DNA of 64,000 bases from Sphingobacterium thalpophilum (lineage in GTDB: Bacteria > Bacteroidota > Bacteroidia > Sphingobacteriales > Sphingobacteriaceae). A program made the position numbers and the translations under genes. How positions within the stretch are numbered: position 1 is the stretch's first letter; the number at the start of each line of letters is the position of its first letter. Below the pieces are notes generated by a model. That model had not been told where the DNA came from and ran no database searches. It saw nothing but the letters and a program-made list of their open reading frames with translations. The stretch spans positions 2,604,001 through 2,668,000 of the forward strand of contig NZ_CP151087.1 in assembly GCF_038396785.1 (NCBI RefSeq). The letters run 5' to 3'. Below are positions 37,323-45,989 of this stretch, in pieces.

Positions 37323-38267
37323 ATGAAAAACATTAGCCTACTTCTGACATTTTGCTGCCTACTAGGAATCCAAATAGTACAGGCACAGCAGATCGAAGTT
37401 TCCAACTTAAAGAAACATATTTATTACCTCGCTGACGACAAAATGCAGGGACGGGGAACGGGCAGTAAGGAAGTATTTAAAGCTGCAGATTATATTGAAA
37501 AGGAATTCAAAAAATACAAACTTGAGCCCAAAGGTGAAAAAGGGTACCGCCAATCCTTCAAGGCCAAAGTCTGGAAAGTAAAAGTTGCAGACAGCATTCG
37601 CAATGCCGATAATATCATTGGATTTATTGACAATGGTGCAGATTTAACAGTTGTTATAGGCGCACATTACGATCACTTGGGAACAGGTCGTCAAGGAAGC
37701 TCAAAAGATTCCTTAGGAGTAGGCAAAATCCACAATGGAGCCGACGATAATGCTTCCGGTACAGCTGGTTTATTGGAGCTCGCACGTTACTTTAGCAGCA
37801 ACAATGAAAAAGAAGCCTACAACTTGTTGTTTATTGCTTTCGGAGCGGAAGAATTGGGATTAGTTGGTTCCAAATATTTTACGGAACACCCTACCCTACC
37901 ATTGGAGAAAATCACAGCCATGCTCAATATGGATATGATCGGCCGCTATAATCCCAGCAATGGCCTTGCTGTAATCGGCTATGGAACAAGTAGTCAATGG
38001 CCAGCTATATTCAAAGATGTTCAGGCACCTATAAAATTTAATCTTAGCAAGGATGGCAACGGCGGATCTGACCAAACTTCATTCTACAAAAAGAATATAC
38101 CGGTGTTGTTTTTCCATACTGGTGGACACCCAGACTACCATATGCCGACCGATGATGCCGATAAAATTGATTATAACGCTTTAAAGTCCATTTTAGATCT
38201 AGAAAAAACAGTAGTTGAAAATATCATGAAACAATCCAGTAAAATGGATTTTATATGGACCAACTAA
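37323..38267 (+). CDS. Secreted M28-family peptidase (short form)
   Basis: A 314-residue exported zinc peptidase. The signal peptide is KNISLLLTFCCLLGIQIVQAQ. M28 ligands: GAHYDHLG (His), NGADDNASG (Asp), GAEELG (Glu pair), NMDMIGRY (Asp) and HPDYHMPTD (His). It lacks the insert seen in the longer paralogue at 12306-13880. The start is either the ATG at 37317 or at 37323; I prefer the second because it opens the classical signal peptide. Confidence 0.92.
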   Translation: MKNISLLLTFCCLLGIQIVQAQQIEVSNLKKHIYYLADDKMQGRGTGSKEVFKAADYIEKEFKKYKLEPKGEKGYRQSFKAKVWKVKVADSIRNADNIIGFIDNGADLTVVIGAHYDHLGTGRQGSSKDSLGVGKIHNGADDNASGTAGLLELARYFSSNNEKEAYNLLFIAFGAEELGLVGSKYFTEHPTLPLEKITAMLNMDMIGRYNPSNGLAVIGYGTSSQWPAIFKDVQAPIKFNLSKDGNGGSDQTSFYKKNIPVLFFHTGGHPDYHMPTDDADKIDYNALKSILDLEKTVVENIMKQSSKMDFIWTN

Positions 38268-38445
38268 AACAAAAAAGGCGGATTTGTGTCTAACAAAATG
38301 TGATCATCTAGCTTTTTATATGCTCAAATGCTATAACAGCGATTAGTAAATTAGTTTGTAGACACGAATAAACTAAACAGCGCACTTAAGACCCCGCAAA
38401 CGAGTCTTTATAAACAGGTGCTTGAATATCACTTAATTATTGTTG

Positions 38446-39360
38446 ATGAAAAAAATTCTAGTGACAGGATCCAATGGATTCCTTGGCCAAAAAGTCGTTG
38501 ATTTACTTGCTAAAAATGACCAATATGATGTTGTTGCCATTTCAAAGGGGCCAAATCGTAACCCGAATCAAGTGAATTATGCTTTCTTTCAGATAGACCT
38601 CTCGGATCGGGAAAAATTAACAGATTTTTTATCTACACAAACTTTTGATGCAATTGTACATACAGCAGCCATGACCAGTGTGGAAGCTTGTGAAGCAGAT
38701 CAAGCAGCATGTCAATTGCTTAACGTCGATCTCGTAGCCTATTTGGCTTCCTATTGTACTGCACATCAGACCCAACTGATCCACTTATCTACGGACTTTG
38801 TATTTGATGGCAAAAAAAATGCGCCTTATGATGAAACAGATCTCCCCAATCCACAAAGTGAATATGGGAAGAGTAAATATGCTTCCGAACAAGTGCTTGT
38901 GCAATCCAACTGTAATTATGCTATCCTTCGCACGATATTAGTATATGGGATCAATGCTGACCCCAATCGTTCGAATCTAGTATTATGGGCTAAAAGTAAG
39001 TTGTCGCAAAATGAGCCCATAAAAGTAGTCAATGACCAATGGAGAATGCCTACCTTTGTGGATGATTTAGCTTATGCTTGTCAACTCGCTATTGACAGAA
39101 AAGCGCAGGGAATATTTCATATTTCAGGAGCAGAATTAATGTCGATCAATGAGGCAGTCTACAAAATTGCAGACTACTGGCAGCTAGACAAAGGACTGAT
39201 TTCAGAGATCAGTGCTGCCAGCATTGGACAGGCGGAGAACAGGCCACGGCAGACAGGCTTTGATCTGACTAGATCTAACGCTGAATTGGGTTATGTGCCG
39301 ACGTCATTTATGGATTCTTTGGCAATCATAGATAATCAATTCAAAACGTTTGGACGATAA
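38446..39360 (+). CDS. RmlD-like NAD(P)-dependent sugar-nucleotide reductase
   Basis: An extended short-chain dehydrogenase of 304 residues with the nucleotide-binding GSNGFLGQ (residues 8-15), HTAAMTSVEACE, LSTDFVFDGKKN and the catalytic Y-x3-K in YGKSKY. The RmlD/dTDP-4-dehydrorhamnose reductase subfamily fits best, but no rhamnose genes are nearby, so the substrate is open. A TTG six bases upstream could extend it by two residues. The stop codon overlaps the start of the next gene by one base (TAATG), so the two are translationally coupled. Confidence 0.85.
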   Translation: MKKILVTGSNGFLGQKVVDLLAKNDQYDVVAISKGPNRNPNQVNYAFFQIDLSDREKLTDFLSTQTFDAIVHTAAMTSVEACEADQAACQLLNVDLVAYLASYCTAHQTQLIHLSTDFVFDGKKNAPYDETDLPNPQSEYGKSKYASEQVLVQSNCNYAILRTILVYGINADPNRSNLVLWAKSKLSQNEPIKVVNDQWRMPTFVDDLAYACQLAIDRKAQGIFHISGAELMSINEAVYKIADYWQLDKGLISEISAASIGQAENRPRQTGFDLTRSNAELGYVPTSFMDSLAIIDNQFKTFGR

Positions 39361-39902
39361 TGACAAATAATGATATGATAGAGAAATTTGCGCGAGAGTC
39401 ATACACTGAGATGAACGAATTGGTATTACCCAACGATACCAATACATTTGGGAATTTGATGGGTGGCCGTTTATTGTATTGGATGGATATCTGTTCGGCT
39501 ATTGCTGCTCAAAAACACTGCAGCAATGTCGTCGTCACAGTATCAGTCGACAATGTATCTTTTAAGCGCTCCATTAAACTTGGTGAGGTCGTCACGATAC
39601 AAGCTCAGGTAACACGTGCGTTTAATAGTTCTTTGGAGGTGCGCATGGAAATTTTCGCTTCTAATTTACCGGAAGGCACCCGTGTAAAAACCAACGAAGC
39701 TTATTATACCTTTGTTGCTGTTGATGCGGATAACAATCCTAAAGCTGTGCCTGTATTAATTCCGGAAACAGATATAGAACACAAAGCTTACGAAGATGCA
39801 TTACAACGAAGAGAACTGCGCCTTATTCTCGCGGGGAAATTAAAGCCTGAAAATGCAAAAAAATTAAAAGCGCTGGTCAGTCTTTTTAGCCAAAAGAACT
39901 AA
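39360..39902 (+). CDS. Acyl-CoA thioesterase, hotdog fold
   Basis: A 180-residue hotdog-fold thioesterase: LPNDTNTFGNLMGGRLLYWMD carries the Asn-Asp catalytic pair typical of the YciA/BACH group, followed by VDNVSFKRSIKLGE. It hydrolyses acyl-CoA to free fatty acid and CoA. Coupled by TAATG overlap to the reductase gene, and ended by a long bidirectional terminator. Confidence 0.9.
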   Translation: MTNNDMIEKFARESYTEMNELVLPNDTNTFGNLMGGRLLYWMDICSAIAAQKHCSNVVVTVSVDNVSFKRSIKLGEVVTIQAQVTRAFNSSLEVRMEIFASNLPEGTRVKTNEAYYTFVAVDADNNPKAVPVLIPETDIEHKAYEDALQRRELRLILAGKLKPENAKKLKALVSLFSQKN

Positions 39903-39940
39903 TGCTTGATGTTCATGACTTACATACCTTGTAAATAATC

Positions 39941-39973
39941 AAAAAGGGAAAACGATCGTTTTCCCTTTTTTTA
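39941..39973. terminator. Bidirectional terminator, perfect palindrome
   Basis: A nearly continuous palindrome from 39941 to 39970 with A5 on one side and T-run on the other, between convergent genes. Confidence 0.85.
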
Positions 39974-40009
39974 TATCCCCATACACTGGGTCGATTTATT
40001 TGCGCTAGC

Positions 40010-40417
40010 TTACGCGTTGCCAAGCGCTAAAATCCGATCAAATTCTTCTGGCTTCAAAGGCATGACAGACAAACGTCCTTGTCTGACCAAGGCGATATCC
40101 TGCAACTGTTCATCAGCCTTAATGGTTTCCAACGTAACGGATTTCTTCAGCGTCTCAACAGGTGCCAGATCCACCACGACCCAACGCTCATCATCTGTTG
40201 TCGGATCTTGATAAAATTCCTTGACGACTTTGGCAACCCCCACAACTTCTTTTCCTTCATTGCTATGGTAGAACAGGACCAGATCCCCTTCTTTCATAGC
40301 TTTGATATTATTCCTAGCTTGATAATTACGAACGCCATCCCAAAATGTACGGCCATCTTTATTAAATTGTTCCCAGCTATATTTAAATGGTTCAGATTTT
40401 ACTAAGAAGTATTGCAT
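40010..40417 (-). CDS. EVE-domain protein
   Basis: A 135-residue protein made of one EVE domain (QYFLVKSEPFKYSWEQF, FWDGVRNYQARNNIKAM, DLVLFYHS, VVGVAKVV), related to PUA/YTH and thought to bind modified bases in RNA or DNA. The ATG at 40417 places the conserved YFLVKSEP at the start; a TTG at 40423 could add two residues. It lies 27 bp after gldC. Confidence 0.9.
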   Translation of the reverse strand: MQYFLVKSEPFKYSWEQFNKDGRTFWDGVRNYQARNNIKAMKEGDLVLFYHSNEGKEVVGVAKVVKEFYQDPTTDDERWVVVDLAPVETLKKSVTLETIKADEQLQDIALVRQGRLSVMPLKPEEFDRILALGNA

Positions 40418-40444
40418 GGTCAAATTTCTGTTAAGCGTTAAAAA

Positions 40445-40795
40445 CTATTGTTGTGGCATTAAAACTTCCATTTTATCTGCAAAATGCGCACAGTAATCAC
40501 GCAAGTCGCCAATAACTTTTTCCGCCATCGGATCACCGCCTGAAGAACGGATAAAAGAGTCGCCCAATGTTTGCAGCGTTTCATAGAAAAAACGTTTCAT
40601 CTCATCGTAGGGCATATCTTTAGTCCAAAGATCAATACGCATTGAATTTTTATAATGTGAATCCCATAGGGCTAAAAACATCGCTTTTGCAGGTAATTCC
40701 TCCGCATTATTTCCATCTGTAGAAGACCACATGATATTTTCAGGCACGTTGTTTTCATCTAACTCTACCTGTAATTTTATTTCAGCTTTTTTCAT
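40445..40795 (-). CDS. gldC: GldC-like protein
   Basis: The 116-residue sequence matches the GldC family: KKAEIKLQVELDENNVPENI at the N-terminus, then LALWDSHYKNSMRIDLWTKD and MKRFFYETLQTLGDSF. In Flavobacterium, GldC supports gliding motility. The family also occurs in non-gliding Bacteroidota, so a role in envelope upkeep rather than gliding is possible here. No other gld/spr gene is in the window. Confidence 0.88.
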   Translation of the reverse strand: MKKAEIKLQVELDENNVPENIMWSSTDGNNAEELPAKAMFLALWDSHYKNSMRIDLWTKDMPYDEMKRFFYETLQTLGDSFIRSSGGDPMAEKVIGDLRDYCAHFADKMEVLMPQQ

Positions 40796-40899
40796 TTTAA
40801 TATTATTGAGCTATTTATATTGAGCTATGTTTTTTGAAACAGGAACTATATTTGCCAACGATTCACAACCTAACTCGTCTTTATTTTTAATTTTACTTC

Positions 40900-41145
40900 T
40901 TACCCAAAGGTTACTTTGACAATTAAACTGGTGACACAAACGACTATCAAAAATGCCAATTGTAATAACCACATTTTTTTATTTGGCTTTACAAAGACCC
41001 TAAATACAATATCAATGACGGTCAATATCAACAACAATAGGATAAATGCGCCCCAAGTAAATAAGGCCTTTTCGTCATTGGGGTTTTCCATAACAAACCA
41101 GGCAACAAGGCATGCACTAGCGATATTTAGTGGTGTAAAGCGCAC
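40900..41145 (-). CDS. Small three-helix membrane protein, unknown
   Basis: An 81-residue protein with three hydrophobic segments (about 7-20, 31-52, 60-78) and no recognised family. The start is GTG at 41145, 6 bp after the helicase stop, so it is probably co-transcribed with the helicase. Confidence 0.6.
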   Translation of the reverse strand: MRFTPLNIASACLVAWFVMENPNDEKALFTWGAFILLLLILTVIDIVFRVFVKPNKKMWLLQLAFLIVVCVTSLIVKVTFG

Positions 41146-41151
41146 AATAAA

Positions 41152-42522
41152 TTAACGTTTTTTAAAATTACGATTTGTTCCTCCCGACTTTCCGCCTGCA
41201 GACTTACTTTTACTTTTTGCTTTTGGTTTAAATCCGGAAGCTCGTTGTGCCTCCCGCACTTCTTTCTGTTTGATAACGTATTTTTTCTCGTGAAAAGCAC
41301 CTTGGAAATCTGGATCATCTTTCCGCTTTTGATTATCAATCTCTCGTGCAATATCCTGTTTTTCATGAAAGGGTGTTTTCTCTATAAAAACATCCTCTGG
41401 TAGTGCGTAGACAGGAATACTTTGCTTGATCAATTTTTCGATTTTGCGAACATAATATTTCTCGGCATCATTACAGAACGTGATAGCATCCCCCTCATTG
41501 AAAGCTCGCCCGGTACGTCCAATACGATGCACATAATCTTCTATAACAATAGGTACTTCAAAGTTGATCACATGGCTTACATTAGAAACGTCAAGCCCTC
41601 GCGCCGCCACATCCGTTGCGACCAAAATACGAATATTCCCTTCCTTAAACGCATTGATGGAGTTGATACGTGTATTCTGACCTTTATTGGCATGAATAAC
41701 ACGAACCTCATCTTTACCGTATTTACGTTCCAAAAAGTGGAAAACATTATCTGCTACCTGCTTTGTTTTACAGAAAACAATCAATCGGCTAAACGCTTCA
41801 TCATCTTTCAAGAGATGTTGAAGTAAATTCAATTTTGTCTTTTGGTTAGGAACGACATATAGCGCCTGACTTACCGTCTTGGCTGGTGTAGCTTGTTCGG
41901 ACACCTCAATAATGGTCGGAAACGCTAAGAAATCACCTGCAATTTTGCGAACAAGCTCACTCATTGTTGCTGAGAACAATAAGTTCTGACGTTTGCGTGG
42001 CACAATTTCAAGTACACGATGGATCTTACTAATAAAACCCATATCCATCATCTTATCGGCCTCATCCAAGACCAAAAATTTGAGTGATTTGACAACAATG
42101 TGCCCTTCCAGGTACAAGTCCAAAAATCGACCTGGTGTTGCAACGATAATATCCACTCCTTTTTCGAGTGCTTCTATTTGAGTTTTTGGTCCTAATCCAC
42201 CATAAAGTACCACTGAACGCAAATCAAGATAAGTAGAAAACAGCTTAATATTTTCTTCGATCTGCATGGCCAATTCTCTCGTTGGTGTCAAAATCAACGC
42301 ACGCGCATCATTTCCCTGAGCATATTTTAGCTTCATCAGCATCGGCAAAACGAATGCTGCCGTTTTTCCTGTTCCAGTCTGAGCGATTCCCATCACATCC
42401 TGCCCGGCCAATATTGGCGTAATTGCCTTTTCTTGGATCTCTGTCGGTTGTTCATACCCCGCCTCCGCTATCGCATTTAAGATCTGTTTATTGAATTTAA
42501 AATTTTCAAATGATTGCTGCAT
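41152..42522 (-). CDS. DEAD-box ATP-dependent RNA helicase
   Basis: A 456-residue RNA helicase with Q motif (FENFKFNKQI ... GYEQPTEIQ), AQTGTGKT (motif I), PTRELA, TPGR, VLDEADKM (DEAD), SATM, and in domain 2 ARGLDVSNV and HRIGRTGR. The C-terminal tail is Lys/Gly-rich (KPKAKSKSKSAGGKSGG), typical of cold-shock or ribosome-assembly helicases of Bacteroidota. The frame reaches 42582, but ATG 42522 (QQSFENFKF) is the natural start. The promoter -7 box lies only 4 bp before this ATG. Confidence 0.95.
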   Translation of the reverse strand: MQQSFENFKFNKQILNAIAEAGYEQPTEIQEKAITPILAGQDVMGIAQTGTGKTAAFVLPMLMKLKYAQGNDARALILTPTRELAMQIEENIKLFSTYLDLRSVVLYGGLGPKTQIEALEKGVDIIVATPGRFLDLYLEGHIVVKSLKFLVLDEADKMMDMGFISKIHRVLEIVPRKRQNLLFSATMSELVRKIAGDFLAFPTIIEVSEQATPAKTVSQALYVVPNQKTKLNLLQHLLKDDEAFSRLIVFCKTKQVADNVFHFLERKYGKDEVRVIHANKGQNTRINSINAFKEGNIRILVATDVAARGLDVSNVSHVINFEVPIVIEDYVHRIGRTGRAFNEGDAITFCNDAEKYYVRKIEKLIKQSIPVYALPEDVFIEKTPFHEKQDIAREIDNQKRKDDPDFQGAFHEKKYVIKQKEVREAQRASGFKPKAKSKSKSAGGKSGGTNRNFKKR

Positions 42523-42525
42523 CTT

Positions 42526-42533
42526 GCAAAGAT
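42526..42533 (-). promoter_or_regulatory. -7 box immediately upstream of the helicase ATG
   Basis: Minus-strand TATCTTTG ends 3 bases before the ATG at 42522. If functional, the message would begin at or inside the start codon (leaderless). Confidence 0.4.
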
Positions 42534-42635
42534 AAGGAAAAGAGTCCATTTGACTTTCCTTGACAACCAATACGGTACACATTTACTTTCAATTGACATA
42601 AAAATTGGCAAAAAGCATATTATAAAGTCTAATAT

Positions 42636-42666
42636 TTTGGTTTTTAAGAGAATTAAAGCATTTTTG
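42636..42666 (+). promoter_or_regulatory. Promoter of the S46 peptidase gene
   Basis: TTTG (42636-42639), 19-bp spacer, CATTTTTG (42659-42666; one mismatch to TAnnTTTG), 32 bp before the ATG. Confidence 0.5.
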
Positions 42667-42698
42667 TACTGTATAAACAAACTTTTTATCAGGTTGAT

Positions 42699-44837
42699 AT
42701 GAAAAAATTATGGATGTGTTTGTTGTTCATCACAACAAGCTTTGCTGCATTTGCCGATGAGGGAATGTGGTTTTTAATGTATCTAAAGCGTCTGAATGAG
42801 TCAGATATGCAGAAAAAAGGACTTCGCTTAAGTGCCGAAGAAATCTACAGCATTAACCACTCTAGCTTAAAGGATGCAATCGTACAATTCAATGGTGGCT
42901 GCACCGCTGAGATCGTTTCTGATCAAGGATTGGTATTCACCAACCATCACTGTGGATATGGTGCTATTGCGGAACTTTCTACACCCGAAAATGATCATTT
43001 AACAAATGGTTTCTGGGCCAAATCCAAAAATGAAGAGTTAAAACCTAAGTCTCTATCGGTTCGCTTTTTTGTGCGCATGGATGATGTTTCAAAACGAATC
43101 TTAGGTTTGGTCAACAACAACATGTCTGAAGATGAACGTAAAAAGATCATCGCTGCTGAGACTGCTAAAATCCAAAAGGAAAATAGCGAAAATGGCAAGT
43201 ATGTGGTTGAAGTAAAATCGTTCTACCAAGGCAATGAGTACTATTATTTTGTATACCAAGATTACAATGACGTTCGGTTGGTGGGCACGCCTCCAAATAG
43301 CATCGGTAAATTTGGTGGTGATACCGATAACTGGGAATGGCCCCGTCATACCGGAGATTTCTCAATTTTCCGCGTATATGCTGATAAAAATGGGAATCCC
43401 GCAGAGTATGCACAAGATAATGTTCCTTTGAAACCAAAACATTTCCTACCTGTCAGCTTAAAAGGTGTTCAAGAAGGAGATTTTGCAATGATCTTAGGAT
43501 ATCCAGGTCGCACCAATCGTTGGATGCCTTCTGGTGGCATCAACCAAAATGTTAAATTCGCTTATCCAGCTTGGGTAGAAGCTTCTAAAACAGGTATGGA
43601 TGCCATGAAAAAATTCATGGACCAAGACCAGGCAGTCAAATTGAACTACGCTTCGAAATACTCTCAAGTAGCGAATTACTGGAAAAACCGTCAAGGAATG
43701 ATTGACGCTTTGACATTACATAAAACGGCGGAAGCGAAAGCAAAAGACGAAGCTAAATTTGACAAATGGGCAAATAAAGCTGCTAACAAAGCAGAGTACG
43801 GTGATGTCATCAAAACAATCAACGAATTTTATGCTTCGACAAACGAGAAAGCTAGACATGACAACTATTTAATGGGCATGCTGCGTTCTAGCGCAATGGC
43901 AGCGTTACCGTATACAATCGGATCCGGTTTAGAAGTTTATGCTGCTGGAGATGAAGCAAGAAGAAATGCTATTCTTCCTCGTTTAAAGTCGGCCATCGAT
44001 GCAGGTTATGAAAAAATGTATATGCCGCTTGAAGAGCAGGTATTGATTGACGAATTGAATCTTTACGCTAAAAAAGCAGGAAATATTGCACCATATATTG
44101 CAGAATTGGCGGCTAAAAACAATGGCGATTTTACGGCGTATGTCAAAGAATCTGTGAAGAACAGCATCTTCGCTTCAGCGGAACGTTTGAACAATTATCT
44201 GGCTACCCCTAACGCTGAAATCTTAGCCAATGATCCATTGTATAAACTTTCTTCGGCCCTACTTAACAGATACCGTCAAGTAGATCCTAGCTGGAAAGCA
44301 CAAGACGACAAATTTGAAGGTGCTTATCGCAAATATGTTGCTGGTGTATTGGCTTCTAATCCAAAAGGTAAATTCTATCCGGATGCGAACAGTACTTTAC
44401 GTTTAACTTACGGCTCGATCAAAGGCTTACCACAAGACCCGCGTAACGATGCTGACAAGAACTTTTACACGACGTTAAAAGGTACTATTGCAAAATACAA
44501 AAAGGGCGACGAGGAGTTTGATTTGCCACAGCGTTTGATGGATCTGTACAATAATAAGGACTATGGTCGCTATGCGGACAAAAAAGGACATTTACCAGTA
44601 AACTTCCTAAGTGACAATGACATAACAGGCGGAAACTCAGGTTCACCAGTGATAAATGGCAACGGTGAATTAATTGGCCTAGCTTTTGATGGTAACATTG
44701 AAGCAATGGCTGGCGATGTGATCTTCGACCATAAGCTACAACGTACAATTTCAGTTGATATCCGTTATGTATTATTTATCATCGATAAATTTGCAGGTGC
44801 AACTAACATTATTGACGAACTTAAGGTTGTTGAATAG
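42699..44837 (+). CDS. S46-family dipeptidyl-peptidase (DPP7/DPP11 type)
   Basis: A 712-residue secreted serine peptidase that releases dipeptides from oligopeptides in the periplasm. A signal peptide (KKLWMCLLFITTSFAAFA) precedes EGMWFLMYLKRL. Catalytic residues: His 84 in FTNHHCGYGAI, an Asp further on, and Ser 647 in TGGNSGSPVING. The residue that in DPP11 is Arg (acidic P1 preference) is Gly here (FDGN, about 665), so a DPP7-like preference for hydrophobic residues is inferred. It fits with the secreted M28 peptidases as a peptide-scavenging set. Confidence 0.95.
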   Translation: MKKLWMCLLFITTSFAAFADEGMWFLMYLKRLNESDMQKKGLRLSAEEIYSINHSSLKDAIVQFNGGCTAEIVSDQGLVFTNHHCGYGAIAELSTPENDHLTNGFWAKSKNEELKPKSLSVRFFVRMDDVSKRILGLVNNNMSEDERKKIIAAETAKIQKENSENGKYVVEVKSFYQGNEYYYFVYQDYNDVRLVGTPPNSIGKFGGDTDNWEWPRHTGDFSIFRVYADKNGNPAEYAQDNVPLKPKHFLPVSLKGVQEGDFAMILGYPGRTNRWMPSGGINQNVKFAYPAWVEASKTGMDAMKKFMDQDQAVKLNYASKYSQVANYWKNRQGMIDALTLHKTAEAKAKDEAKFDKWANKAANKAEYGDVIKTINEFYASTNEKARHDNYLMGMLRSSAMAALPYTIGSGLEVYAAGDEARRNAILPRLKSAIDAGYEKMYMPLEEQVLIDELNLYAKKAGNIAPYIAELAAKNNGDFTAYVKESVKNSIFASAERLNNYLATPNAEILANDPLYKLSSALLNRYRQVDPSWKAQDDKFEGAYRKYVAGVLASNPKGKFYPDANSTLRLTYGSIKGLPQDPRNDADKNFYTTLKGTIAKYKKGDEEFDLPQRLMDLYNNKDYGRYADKKGHLPVNFLSDNDITGGNSGSPVINGNGELIGLAFDGNIEAMAGDVIFDHKLQRTISVDIRYVLFIIDKFAGATNIIDELKVVE

Positions 44838-44955
44838 TTTTTTTTAAGCTTTTTCGATAAAAAAAAACGAAATTTATTTTCTATTTGATTCGTTTTTGTA
44901 TATTTAAGGAGTGTTTAGGAAAAACCATAAAAACTAAAATTATAATTATAAAAAA

Positions 44956-45135
44956 ATGGAAAACTACGTAAAATTAAAAGAGTTAGTAGCTTCTATCGAA
45001 GCTGATGCAGACAAGTTCTTCAACAATGGTAATTCTGCAGCTGGTACACGTGTACGTAAAGGATTACAAGAAATCAAAACCTTAGCACAAGAACTTCGTA
45101 ACGAAGTTACTGCTAAGAAAAACGACGGAAAATAG
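44956..45135 (+). CDS. Histone H1-like protein (Hc1 family), 59 residues
   Basis: A small basic protein: MENYVKLKELVASIEADADK at the N-terminus, TRVRKGLQEIKTLAQELRNE, ending TAKKNDGK. This is the histone H1/Hc1-like protein found throughout Bacteroidota; it is a probable nucleoid protein. The codon use is strongly biased and regular, as in a highly expressed gene. It lies 118 bp after the S46 gene and is followed by a strong terminator. Confidence 0.9.
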   Translation: MENYVKLKELVASIEADADKFFNNGNSAAGTRVRKGLQEIKTLAQELRNEVTAKKNDGK

Positions 45136-45156
45136 TTTTTTTTCGAAGTTAGACAT

Positions 45157-45188
45157 AAAAAAGGCCTTTCAAATGAAAGGCCTTTTTT
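45157..45188. terminator. Bidirectional terminator between histone-like and GLPGLI genes
   Basis: A 14-bp stem (45157-45170 with 45175-45188), perfect, with A6 and T6 flanks. Confidence 0.9.
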
Positions 45189-45196
45189 GTTGGCTG

Positions 45197-45988
45197 CTAC
45201 AGAAATGTACAGGCCATCACCAAATTATAAATCCTAATACCCAGGTAATCACCGAAAGAGGACTTCAGTTTATCATAAACCTGCTGCCTGGTCAAGGGTT
45301 TATCTTTCTTCTTTAACAATGTTGCCGATGAAGGATTTACAGCGCCCAATTCCACCTTCGTCGCAAACATATTGTAATGTAGTTCCGGAACGGCCAAACC
45401 AAGGATCATTCCCGGTAGTCCATTAAAGGCCGAAGGACCTCCCGAAACAGGGATTTGATCCGTATAAAAAGCAACGGCATAGATGGAATCCAATACAAGT
45501 CCATTGGCCCTGCGGCAGGGATAACCTGCAATTTCACGGTACTCATTCGTAATTTTCCACTTGATCTTCAATGTCGAATCCGCCACGACAACCCTTTCCC
45601 CACCTAACTCAAAGACAGAATTAAAGGCTTTACTTTTCAGATTCTGATAGCCACTTATCCCCGACTCAAAAATTCCAGAGCGCATCAAGCCACTAACAAC
45701 GTCCGAATACTCTTCAGCAATATGCTCATAGAGCACCTCATCATTGAAGAAGGTCAGTTTCTTTTTCAACACCTGATTTTCGGGAATCTGCCCCATCATT
45801 TCTTTGATGGAGTTTCGTGTATCCTCGTCTTTTGCATAAGTTGCATAGCGTTTGAGCAGGTTTTTAAGAAACACAGTCTTGTCATACGTAATTGTTCCTT
45901 GTGTAGGAAAATAAGCATATTGTCCAACAGCTGTAGCTCCCCAGAAAAAGAACAGCAATAGGACGAGTAAATTTTTGATATCTTTCAT
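45197..45988 (-). CDS. GLPGLI family protein (copy 1)
   Basis: The 263-residue exported protein has a signal peptide (LLVLLLFFFWGATAVGQ) and the family motif in GGPSAFNGLPGMILGLAVP. Conserved parts are YREIAGYPCRRANG and FATKVELG. The function of GLPGLI proteins is unknown; they are very often encoded next to outer-membrane barrel proteins. Here it starts 1 bp after the barrel gene's stop, so the two are one transcript. A paralogue is at 48960-49748. Confidence 0.93.
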   Translation of the reverse strand: MKDIKNLLVLLLFFFWGATAVGQYAYFPTQGTITYDKTVFLKNLLKRYATYAKDEDTRNSIKEMMGQIPENQVLKKKLTFFNDEVLYEHIAEEYSDVVSGLMRSGIFESGISGYQNLKSKAFNSVFELGGERVVVADSTLKIKWKITNEYREIAGYPCRRANGLVLDSIYAVAFYTDQIPVSGGPSAFNGLPGMILGLAVPELHYNMFATKVELGAVNPSSATLLKKKDKPLTRQQVYDKLKSSFGDYLGIRIYNLVMACTFL

Positions 45989-45989
45989 T

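Noticed and set aside
38285..38365. Inverted repeat (about 11-12 bp arms, imperfect) between the M28 and RmlD-like genes
   Set aside because: One base bulge, a 57-nt loop and no T-tract; not convincing as terminator or regulatory site.
40805..40828. Direct repeat ATTGAGCTAT twice, 14 bp apart, upstream of gldC
   Set aside because: Short and in AT-rich sequence; no evidence of function.
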